From assembly GCA_002355495.1 (NCBI GenBank), contig AP017424.1, positions 2,728,001-2,792,000 on the forward strand: a stretch of 64,000 bases of DNA. Reading direction: 5' to 3'. Every line of letters starts with the position of its first letter. Positions within the stretch are counted from its first letter, which is position 1. A program made the translations under genes and the position numbers. The stretch is from Streptomyces laurentii. Lineage in GTDB: Bacteria > Actinomycetota > Actinomycetes > Streptomycetales > Streptomycetaceae. The notes beneath the pieces were generated by a model. The model was given only the letters and a program-made list of their open reading frames with translations, was not told where the DNA came from and searched no databases. This document shows positions 1 to 6,955 of this stretch, piece by piece.

Positions 1-291
1 CTTGCGGACCGTGGCAATGGCGTCGAAGCCCTCCAGCACCAGGGCGATGACGGGCCCCTGCTGCATGAACGTCGCCGTGAGGTTGTAGACCTCCGCCCCC
101 AATCGCTCTTCCAGGTCGAAGTAATGCTTTCGGGTGAACTCCTCGTCCATCCACTTCATCTTCGTGCCGACGATCTTCAGCGCGGCGTCTTCGAATCGCG
201 TGATGATCCTTCCTGCCAGGCCGCGCGCCAGCGCATCGGGCTTGAGCAGGACGAGCGTGCGCTCGACAGTGTGTGCCTGAACCTCGACCAT
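1..291 (-). CDS. Nucleoside diphosphate kinase family protein (C-terminus outside window)
   Basis: The first 97 residues of an NDK-family protein are present. NDKs move the terminal phosphate between nucleoside triphosphates and diphosphates through a phospho-histidine. Residues 9-20 (VERTLVLLKPDAL region) contain the family's N-terminal strand with the phosphate-contacting Lys. Later come the HYFDLEERLG helix and GPVIALVLEG, the usual strand before the active site. The active-site His motif (NxxHGSD) would lie beyond the window edge, so catalysis cannot be judged. The ATG at 291 follows AAAGGGAG at a good distance. It faces the NUDIX genes divergently. It looks more divergent than the housekeeping Ndk, so it may be a paralogue. 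Confidence 0.85.
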   Translation of the reverse strand, partial: MVEVQAHTVERTLVLLKPDALARGLAGRIITRFEDAALKIVGTKMKWMDEEFTRKHYFDLEERLGAEVYNLTATFMQQGPVIALVLEGFDAIATVRK

Positions 292-699
292 TGACTCCCT
301 TTCGCCTTGTCAGCAACCGAACATGACGGGCAATCAGCCGTCATCCGCTGAGGCTACCGGCGCTGGCAGGGCGGTTCGGGCATGTGGGCAATACCCCGGA
401 CGGGCGAATGCCGACCCAAGGTGCCACCGATCAGCCCATCGAAAGTCCCGAATCGGCCAAGTTCTCCGTCTCCACTATCCGCTGGGTAGACGCACCTAGT
501 ATCTCCCCGTGGTCGTCTGGCGCTCTCGTGCCTCTCATTACGCTTTCCAGGGACTGAGCCTCAGGCCGACGATTCTTTGGCCCCTGGTGGCTCCGATTCT
601 TCCGGAGCTCTTCCCGCGTGACCATGAAGTACCAGTGCAGCGGGGGTGCACTTTCGGCGTGCGGATTCCTGCACCGAGGCGGCGACGAGGGGCAGTCTT
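292..699. other. Intergenic region without a supported gene
   Basis: This divergent spacer lies between the NDK-family gene and the first NUDIX gene. It must hold both promoters, but I see no convincing -35/-10 pair, operator or RNA. Short open frames here have no ribosome binding site and no recognisable sequence. Confidence 0.6.
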
Positions 700-1359
700 G
701 TGGACGTGATCGAGCGCTGGAGCGGCCGGTACGCCTGCCTGCTGCAGTCCGCCCTGCGGCTCGGCAACGAACAGTTCGCCGCCCGCCTGGGCATCGCCGT
801 GAGGACGGTGGCCACCTGGCACTCCGACACGTCCGTCGTGCCCCGCAGGGAGATGCAGCAACTTCTCGATACGACCCATGAGCAGGCTCCTCCGGCTGCG
901 CGACAGCGCTTCGCACTCCTGCTGGCGAAGGAGCGAGCCCCGGTGGATTCGACGCCACCCGGCGCACAGGCGCTGCGGGTGGCCATCGCGGTGGTCGTCC
1001 GGGACAGCGATGTCCTCCTGGTGTGCCGACGGAACGACGATGCCGCTGGAATCACGTGGCAGTTCCCGGCAGGCGTCATCAAGCCGGGCGGCAAAGCGGA
1101 GACCACCACCGTGCGGGAGACCTTGGACGAGACAGGTGTCCACTGCGCGGTCCGGCAGCGCCTCGGGAACCGCCTTCACCCCGTGACCGGGGTGCTGTGC
1201 GAGTACTTCCTCTGCGAGTACCTCGCTGGCGAGGCCACCAACGGCGACGCGGCCGAAAACCTCGACGTCATGTGGGTCCCCAGAAACGCCGTACCCCGTT
1301 TCATCCCCGTCGATACGATTTTCCCACCCATCCTGGCAGCCTTGGAGGAGCAGACGTGA
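700..1359 (+). CDS. NUDIX hydrolase-like protein with N-terminal HTH
   Basis: A 219-residue protein. Residues about 20-45 (NEQFAARLGIAVRTVATWH) read as an XRE-type helix-turn-helix and residues about 88-215 as a NUDIX fold. The Nudix box is altered: the first Glu is Gly (GVIKPGGKAE) and REUXEE reads RETLDE, so hydrolase activity is uncertain and a ligand-sensing or DNA-binding role is possible. I chose the GTG at 700 because GAGGGG lies 7 bases upstream; an in-frame ATG at 646 has no such site. Its TGA overlaps the GTG of the next NUDIX gene, so the two are probably translationally coupled. Confidence 0.8.
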   Translation: MDVIERWSGRYACLLQSALRLGNEQFAARLGIAVRTVATWHSDTSVVPRREMQQLLDTTHEQAPPAARQRFALLLAKERAPVDSTPPGAQALRVAIAVVVRDSDVLLVCRRNDDAAGITWQFPAGVIKPGGKAETTTVRETLDETGVHCAVRQRLGNRLHPVTGVLCEYFLCEYLAGEATNGDAAENLDVMWVPRNAVPRFIPVDTIFPPILAALEEQT

Positions 1360-1769
1360 CGAACCAGACCACGGACGAGCGCCCGGGTATCGCCGCCGCC
1401 GTCGTCGTGAATGAGGGACGTGTACTCATGGTGCGCCGCAGGGTCAGCGAAGGACAGCTCTCCTGGCAGTTCCCGGCCGGAGCGGTCGAAGCTGGCGAGG
1501 CCCGCGAGGACGCCGCCGTGCGGGAGACGCGGGAGGAGACCGGGCTGACCGTGGCGGCCGTGAAGCTGCTCGGCGAGCGCGTTCATCCGAAGACGGGGCG
1601 GCTGATGTCGTACACCGCGTGCGAGGTGCTGGAAGGTACGGCCCACGTAGCGGACACCGAGGAACTGGCCGAGTTGGCTTGGGTCACCCACGGCGAGATC
1701 CCGGAGTACGTGCCATACGGGTTGTTCGAGCCGGTGCGGGACTACCTCGACGCCGCACTCTCCTCCTGA
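1356..1769 (+). CDS. NUDIX hydrolase
   Basis: A 137-residue single-domain NUDIX protein. Its Nudix box is complete: PAGAVEAGE followed by VRETREETG, with every metal-binding Glu present. Family members cleave nucleoside diphosphates linked to another moiety, such as damaged (d)NTPs or nucleotide sugars; the substrate cannot be told from sequence. The start GTG lies in a GTGA overlap with the upstream NUDIX/HTH gene, with GGAGG 7 bases before it. It shares the tail motif YVPYG-F-PVR-YLDAAL with the gene at 2228, which points to a local duplication. Confidence 0.9.
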   Translation: MTNQTTDERPGIAAAVVVNEGRVLMVRRRVSEGQLSWQFPAGAVEAGEAREDAAVRETREETGLTVAAVKLLGERVHPKTGRLMSYTACEVLEGTAHVADTEELAELAWVTHGEIPEYVPYGLFEPVRDYLDAALSS

Positions 1770-1884
1770 AGGGCAGCCGCAGTCAGCCCCTCCCCCTGGC
1801 AGAAGTCCACCAAGGCCCCCGCCGCCCGCGTGGCCTCGTTAGGCTCAAGGAGTCAGACCATCACCGCGAGAAAGGCCCGTCGTC

Positions 1885-2192
1885 ATGCCCAGCACCCGCA
1901 CCCTCTCCCCCGCCATCGCCGCCGCCGGGCTCGTCGGGGGTATGCCGTCGCGCGGTGGACGAAGAAGCGGCCGCTGGGTGGGGCCGTGCTCGCGGCGGCC
2001 GGGGCCGTGGCCGGGCGGGAGTGGTACCGGGTCGCCGGGGTGAAGGGGGCCGCAGGGCTCGGGGCCGGGTACGTGGCGGCGTTCGCCGGGTCGCACCCGC
2101 TGGCGAAGAAGATCGGGGCGTGGCCCGCGGTGTTCTCGGTGGCCGGCGTGATGGCCGGGGCCTCGTACGTCGTGAGCCGCAAGGCTGCCTGA
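1885..2192 (+). pseudogene. Small membrane protein gene split by a one-base frameshift
   Basis: From the ATG at 1885, which follows AAAGG, the frame reads MPSTRTLSPAIAAAGLVGG. It then goes out of frame at the five-G run 1936-1940. One extra G would join it to a frame reading YAVARWTKKRPLGGAVLAAAG and on to the stop at 2192, giving about 102 residues with two or three Ala/Gly-rich hydrophobic segments. The downstream part is clearly protein-like, while the other possible 5' extension (from 1830) is Arg/His-rich junk. Either a consensus sequencing error or a real disruption. The function is unknown to me. Confidence 0.65.
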
Positions 2193-2227
2193 CGAGGGCG
2201 TTTTACCCGTTTCGATACGATCCCCGC

Positions 2228-2620
2228 ATGACACAGCAGGGGATCGTCGTCGCCGTCGTCGTCCATGAGCACCGCGTGCTCCTCCTGCGCGGGCAGGTCG
2301 GCGACGGCGAACTGTTCTGGCGGTTTCCCGTCGGCCCCGTCGAGGCCGGCGAGACGCCCGAGGGCGCGGCCGTGCGCGCGGCCTGGGCGGGGGCCGGGCT
2401 CGCCGTCACCGCCGTACGGCTGCTCGGGGAGCGCACACACCCGCAGACCGGCCAGGACATGGCGTACATCGCGTGCGTACCCGAGAGCCTGGTGAGCGAG
2501 GAGCGGCCGGACGGCGGAGTCGTCTGGGCGGGGCGCGACGCGATCGAGCGGTACGTGCCGTACGGGGAGCTGTTCGCACCGGTACGAGAGCACCTCGACG
2601 CGGCCCTGCGCGCGCCGTGA
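2228..2620 (+). CDS. NUDIX-fold protein with degenerate Nudix box
   Basis: A 130-residue paralogue of the protein at 1356, aligned over its whole length. The box, however, reads VRAAWAGAG where the active paralogue has VRETREETG, so all three Glu of the metal site are replaced by Ala or Gly. The preceding GPVEAGE half is kept. It is therefore unlikely to be a NUDIX pyrophosphatase and may bind a nucleotide ligand or be decaying. ATG at 2228 has no clear ribosome binding site. It ends convergently 15 bases from the DUF445 gene. Confidence 0.8.
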   Translation: MTQQGIVVAVVVHEHRVLLLRGQVGDGELFWRFPVGPVEAGETPEGAAVRAAWAGAGLAVTAVRLLGERTHPQTGQDMAYIACVPESLVSEERPDGGVVWAGRDAIERYVPYGELFAPVREHLDAALRAP

Positions 2621-2634
2621 CCCCGGGCAGGCGG

Positions 2635-3903
2635 TCAGGCCCCCAGCACGTGGCTGACCGTGTAGATCAGCAGGCCCGCCAGGGCGCCCACCACCGTGCC
2701 GTTGATCCGGATGAACTGCAGGTCGCGGCCGATGTTCGCCTCGATCTTCTTCGAGGTCTGGTCGGCGTCCCAGCCCGCGACCGTGTCCGTGATCAGCGAG
2801 GTGATCTCGTTCCGGTAGGTCGTCACCACATACGCCGCCGCGTCCTCCGCCCAGCGCTCCACCTTGCCCTGCAGCCGCTCGTCGGTGGCCAGGCGCGACC
2901 CCAGCGACATCAGCGAGGCGCGGGCGCGGCGCCGCAGCTGGCTCTGGTCGTCGTCGGCCGCCGCCAGGATCAGCCCCCGTACGGAGGACCAGGCCGACGC
3001 GATGATGTCCTGCACCTCGGGCCGGGCGAGCAGCTCCGACTTCAGCCGCTCCACGCGCGCGCGGGTCTCCGTGTCGGACTGCAGGTCGGCCGCGAAGTCC
3101 CGCAGGAACCGGTCGATCGCGCCGCGCGCCGGGTGGTCCGGCATGTCCCGCATCTCCGTGACGAAGCGCAGCAGCTCCTTGTACACGCGCTCGCCGATCC
3201 TGCGGTCCACGAACCGCGGCGTCCAGCCCGGCGCACCGCCTTGGACCGCGTCCATGACCGAGTCCCCGTGCCGCACCAGCCAGTCCCGGCCCCGCCCGCA
3301 CACCAGGTCGACCGCCCGGTGGTGCGCGCCGTCGGCGACCACCCGCTCCAGCGTCTTGCCGAGCCCCGGCCCGATCTCCGCCGCCTCCGCCCGCCGTGTG
3401 ATCGCCTCGCCCACGACGGCCTGCACGTCGGAGTCGCGCAGCACCGTCAGCGCCCCGCGCAGCGCCGTCGCCAGCTCGGCGGTCACCCGCTCCGCGTGCG
3501 CCGGCTCGGCCAGCCACGCCCCGAGGCGCCGCGCGATGCCGAAGCCGCGCAGTCGCCCCCGTACGATGTCGGCCGACAGGAAGTTCTCGCCGACGAACGA
3601 GCCGAGTGACGCGCCCAGCTGGTCCTTCTTGGTCGGGATGATGGCGGTGTGCGGGATCGGCAGCCCCAGCGGATGCCGGAACAGCGCCGTCACCGCGAAC
3701 CAGTCCGCGAGCGCGCCGACCATGCCCGCCTCGGCCGCCGCCGCCACGTAGCCCGCCCAGCCGCCCGCGCCCGCGCCGCGGGCCCAGGTCGCCAGGGCAT
3801 AGACCGCCGCGACACCGAGCAGCAGCCCGGTGGCCAGGCGTTTCATCCGTCGGACGCCGCGGCTCTTCTCTTCGTCGGCCGCCGTGTACGTGAAGCTGAC
3901 CAT
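2635..3903 (-). CDS. DUF445 family membrane-associated protein
   Basis: A 422-residue protein of the DUF445 (YjiN-like) family, recognised by the N-terminal hydrophobic segment followed by GMVGALADWFAVTALFRHPLG and by IPTKKDQLGASLGSFVGENFL, and by a C-terminal membrane segment (GALAGLLIYTVSHVLGA). The long middle is helical and charged. Members sit in the membrane; their biochemical role is not established. The start is supported by GGGAGG 7 bases upstream. The ABC-2 exporter operon at 3916-6658 lies immediately upstream on the same strand. Confidence 0.85.
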   Translation of the reverse strand: MVSFTYTAADEEKSRGVRRMKRLATGLLLGVAAVYALATWARGAGAGGWAGYVAAAAEAGMVGALADWFAVTALFRHPLGLPIPHTAIIPTKKDQLGASLGSFVGENFLSADIVRGRLRGFGIARRLGAWLAEPAHAERVTAELATALRGALTVLRDSDVQAVVGEAITRRAEAAEIGPGLGKTLERVVADGAHHRAVDLVCGRGRDWLVRHGDSVMDAVQGGAPGWTPRFVDRRIGERVYKELLRFVTEMRDMPDHPARGAIDRFLRDFAADLQSDTETRARVERLKSELLARPEVQDIIASAWSSVRGLILAAADDDQSQLRRRARASLMSLGSRLATDERLQGKVERWAEDAAAYVVTTYRNEITSLITDTVAGWDADQTSKKIEANIGRDLQFIRINGTVVGALAGLLIYTVSHVLGA

Positions 3904-3915
3904 CGCTTCACCTCC

Positions 3916-4893
3916 CTACCTGACAGACTCCCGGCCCGCATCACGAGTTCCCCCGTACATCTTCGCGATCACCGCCTCGATGTCCGGTTCCCGCACCGAA
4001 AGGTCCGCCAGCGGGTACGCGGCGGCCACCGCCGCCACCACCGGAGCCGCCGACGCGGTCGCCGGGAACGCCAGCCACTGCCGCGGTCCCTCCGCCCGTA
4101 CGAACCGGGCGCCGGGCACCTCGATCGGCGCCGACTCGTGTGCCAGGTCGACGACCAGCTGCCGCTCCCCGTCCCCCGCCGTGTGCAGCCCGGCCAGATC
4201 CCCGTCGTACATCAGTCGCCCGTGGTCGATGACCATCACCCGTGAACACAACTGCTCGATATCGGTCAGATCATGGGTGGTCAGCAGCACCGTCGTCCCC
4301 TGTGTGGCGTTCAGATCGCGCAGAAAGCCCCGCACCTTCGCCTTGGAGACGACGTCCAGACCGATCGTCGGCTCGTCGAGATACAGCACGTCCGGATCGT
4401 GCAGCAGCGCCGCCGCGATGTCACCGCGCATCCGCTGACCGAGGGACAGCTGGCGTACGGGCACGTCCAGCAGGTCGCCGAGATCGAGCAGCTCCACACA
4501 GCGGGCCAGATTCGCGCGGAACCGGTCGTCGGGGATCCGGTACATCCGGTGGACGAGCGTGTACGAGTCGCGCAGCGGCAGGTCCCACCACAGCGTGGTG
4601 CGCTGCCCGAACACCACTCCTATCCGCCGGGCCAGCCGCTTCCGCTCGCTCGACGGGTCGATCCCGGCCACCCGCAGCCGGCCACCGGACGGGGTGAGGA
4701 TGCCGGTGAGCATCTTGATCGTGGTGGACTTCCCCGCCCCGTTCGGGCCGATGTAGCCGACCATCTCGCCCCGCTCCACCCCGAACGAGATCCCGTCGAC
4801 CGCCCTGACCTCCCGTTTCTCCCGGCGCAGCAGCCCCGCCCGGCGGCGCACCGTGAACACCTTCTCCAGACCGTCCAGCTCGATGAACGCCAT
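3916..4893 (-). CDS. ABC-2 type exporter, ATP-binding subunit
   Basis: A 325-residue ATPase that powers the two permeases encoded just upstream. Walker A is GPNGAGKST (49-57), the signature is LSLGQRMRGD near 150, and Walker B is VLYLDEPTIGLD near 168-179 followed by the His switch LLTTHD. The N-terminus carries a basic insertion (RRRAGLLRREKRE) before VDGISF, seen in the subfamily paired with DUF990-type permeases. A C-terminal domain of about 90 residues follows. It is the last gene of a three-gene minus-strand unit, 72 bases after the first permease. The substrate is unknown. Confidence 0.9.
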   Translation of the reverse strand: MAFIELDGLEKVFTVRRRAGLLRREKREVRAVDGISFGVERGEMVGYIGPNGAGKSTTIKMLTGILTPSGGRLRVAGIDPSSERKRLARRIGVVFGQRTTLWWDLPLRDSYTLVHRMYRIPDDRFRANLARCVELLDLGDLLDVPVRQLSLGQRMRGDIAAALLHDPDVLYLDEPTIGLDVVSKAKVRGFLRDLNATQGTTVLLTTHDLTDIEQLCSRVMVIDHGRLMYDGDLAGLHTAGDGERQLVVDLAHESAPIEVPGARFVRAEGPRQWLAFPATASAAPVVAAVAAAYPLADLSVREPDIEAVIAKMYGGTRDAGRESVR

Positions 4894-4965
4894 GACCGGA
4901 TCCTTCTCTCCTACATCCCGCGTCTCTTACGTCCCACGTCTCTCTTACGCCCCGCGCCCCGTGCG

Positions 4966-5862
4966 TCAACTCCCCGTCGAGCGGTACGCGCGCAGCCCCG
5001 CCCGCCACGCCACGCCCGCCACCGCACAGCACCCCAGCGCCGCCACCGGCGACGCGAACGCCGCCCACCCCGGCACCCCGGCCGGCATCGGCCGGTCCAG
5101 GAGGTACAGGGCGGGCAGCCAGTTCACGAACGCCAGCGGGACGACGTAGACGACACTCCGCACCAGGTCCTGAGCGAAGATCGTCGGCGGGTACTGGAGG
5201 AGTGTGTTGCCGCCATAGGTGAAGGCGTTCGTCACCTCCGCCGCGTCCTGCATCCAGAACAGCGCCGACGCGCCGAGCACCATCAGCGCCGAGAAGATCA
5301 CCGCCCCGCTCACCAGCATCACCGGCACCAGGAGCACCTTCAGCGGCGTCCACACCACGCCGTCGAGCAGCAGCAGACCCCACACGAGCACGATCAGCCC
5401 CTGGATCACCCGCCCCAGCCGGCGCAGCGCGAACCGGTCCGCCGCCACCTGCGCGAGCACCGGCGCCGGCCGCAGCAGGAACAGGTCGAACGACCCGTCC
5501 CGTACCCGCCGGCCCAGCCTCGGCAGCCGGCCCATCACCAGATCGGCGAGCCCGAACGACGTCCCCGACGCCCCGTACAGCAGCGCCACCTCGGCGAAGG
5601 AGAACCCGCCCAGGCCCCGGACCTGACCGAACATCAGCAGGATCACGACGAAGTCGAAGAACGTCACGACCAGGCTCGCCAGCAGATCCAGCGCGAAGGA
5701 GACGCGGTACGCGAGGGTGGAGCGGATCCACATACCCGCGACCATCCGGTAGGTGCGCCAGGCCTCGGCCGGGCGCGCGTGCCACGCCACCACCTCGTCC
5801 GTACGCCAGGACCCCGCGCCGTCCCCTACGACTCCCCCGCCTTCCATGGTCCGTTCAGCCAC
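4966..5862 (-). CDS. ABC-2 family transporter permease
   Basis: A 298-residue permease with about six hydrophobic segments, beginning YRMVAGMWIRSTLAYRVSFALDLLASLVVTFFDF-like, typical of the DUF990 permeases that form heterodimers. It probably pairs with the permease at 5855 and the ATPase at 3916 in one exporter. The GTG at 5862 lies inside the end of the upstream permease gene (8-base overlap), so coupled translation is likely. In-frame ATG codons a few residues later are alternatives. Confidence 0.82.
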   Translation of the reverse strand: MAERTMEGGGVVGDGAGSWRTDEVVAWHARPAEAWRTYRMVAGMWIRSTLAYRVSFALDLLASLVVTFFDFVVILLMFGQVRGLGGFSFAEVALLYGASGTSFGLADLVMGRLPRLGRRVRDGSFDLFLLRPAPVLAQVAADRFALRRLGRVIQGLIVLVWGLLLLDGVVWTPLKVLLVPVMLVSGAVIFSALMVLGASALFWMQDAAEVTNAFTYGGNTLLQYPPTIFAQDLVRSVVYVVPLAFVNWLPALYLLDRPMPAGVPGWAAFASPVAALGCCAVAGVAWRAGLRAYRSTGS

Positions 5863-6658
5863 CCTGCACCACCACCTTCCGCGTCGCCACCGACTGCACG
5901 GCCCGCCCCGCCGCCAGCAGCGCGACCGCCCAGCCCAGCTGGAATCCGTACGCCCGCAGCAGCCCCCACCCCGTGTACCGCTCCAGATAGACGTCGACCG
6001 GCACCTGCAGCATCGACGCCCACGGCAGCAGCCGCGCCACCTCGCCCAGCGCGCCCGGGAAGACGTTCAACGGCAGCAGCATCCCGGAGAAGAACAGCCC
6101 GCTCAGCCAGGCCACCTGCACCACGCCCTGCCCGTCGAGCAGCCAGAACGCGCTCATCGCGACCAGGTACCAGACCGCGAACCCGACCACCGAGCCGCAC
6201 GCCACCGCCAGCACGAAGGCGAGCCAGGTCCACGGCCGGGACGGCAGCGTCAGGTCGAACACGAGCGCGCCGAACGCCATCGGCACGATGCCCCGGCCGA
6301 GCAGCTGGAAGCCCGACCGGCCCAGGTTGGCGGCGAACCACCAGGCCTGGAGGTCGGCGGGCCGGTAGAGGTCGACGGCGATGTCGCCGGTACGGATCCG
6401 CTCGATCAGCTCGTCCTCGAAGCCGCCGCCCATCAGCCCGCACACGGTGATCAGGGCCTGTCCGATCCACACATAGGCGAGCGCGTCGCCCATGCCGTAT
6501 CCGCCGAGGCCGGGGCGCGCGTCCCAGAGGGCCATGTAGGTGTACGACAGGACGAAACCGAACACGGTGTTGGTGAACACCCCGGCCAAGGTGGCCACCC
6601 GGTAGGTGGCATGGCGCCGGAAACCACCCGCGGCGACCGTCGCGTACAGCCGCAGCAT
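5855..6658 (-). CDS. ABC-2 family transporter permease
   Basis: A 267-residue membrane protein and the first gene of the exporter operon. It starts MLRLYATVAAGGFRRHATYR and has about six membrane segments, including the WYLVAMSAFWLLDG and LSGLFFSGMLLPLNVFP motifs common to this permease family. I chose the ATG at 6658 because GAGGAGGG sits 7 bases upstream. A longer open frame to 6877 runs through a repeat-rich spacer and is not credible. It partners the permease at 4966. Confidence 0.85.
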   Translation of the reverse strand: MLRLYATVAAGGFRRHATYRVATLAGVFTNTVFGFVLSYTYMALWDARPGLGGYGMGDALAYVWIGQALITVCGLMGGGFEDELIERIRTGDIAVDLYRPADLQAWWFAANLGRSGFQLLGRGIVPMAFGALVFDLTLPSRPWTWLAFVLAVACGSVVGFAVWYLVAMSAFWLLDGQGVVQVAWLSGLFFSGMLLPLNVFPGALGEVARLLPWASMLQVPVDVYLERYTGWGLLRAYGFQLGWAVALLAAGRAVQSVATRKVVVQGG

Positions 6659-6715
6659 CTTCGTTCCCTCCTCGTGGTGGACGTATCGGAAGCAGAACCG
6701 ACCCACGTGCATCCA

Positions 6716-6775
6716 GACATGCGGACGCATACGGACGCATACGGACACACGCGGACATGCGGGCACACGAACATC
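6716..6775. repeat. Short degenerate tandem repeat upstream of the exporter operon
   Basis: A decamer resembling ACGGACGCAT recurs about five times in degenerate form. It sits in the 297-base divergent spacer between the exporter operon and the penicillin-binding protein gene. I see no further structure; it could simply be replication slippage. Confidence 0.5.
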
Positions 6776-6955
6776 CGGGGTGTCCCGACTTCCGGGCACC
6801 CCGAAATCCCGGCCCCCGCCACAGGACACCCCCGCGCAGACACGCGGACACACTCGCCCGTCGGAGCCGAAGCGCACGACCTTAGGGGGATTTCCCGTGC
6901 CGCCGCGACCGGTTTTCCCGCTTTACCGGGCCCCACGAAGGCAGTATGTGATGTT

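Noticed and set aside
509..709. 66-residue ORF before the first NUDIX gene
   Set aside because: No ribosome site and no family resemblance; it overlaps the GTG-start region of the NUDIX gene.
1883..3517. Long minus-strand frame opposite the NUDIX and DUF445 genes
   Set aside because: It is Arg/Gly/Ala-rich, reads through recognised genes in another frame and has no ribosome site; a shadow of high GC codon bias.
4273..6450. 725-residue plus-strand frame opposite the ABC exporter
   Set aside because: The product is Arg/His/Pro/Gln-rich without domains and lies wholly antisense to well-supported ABC genes.
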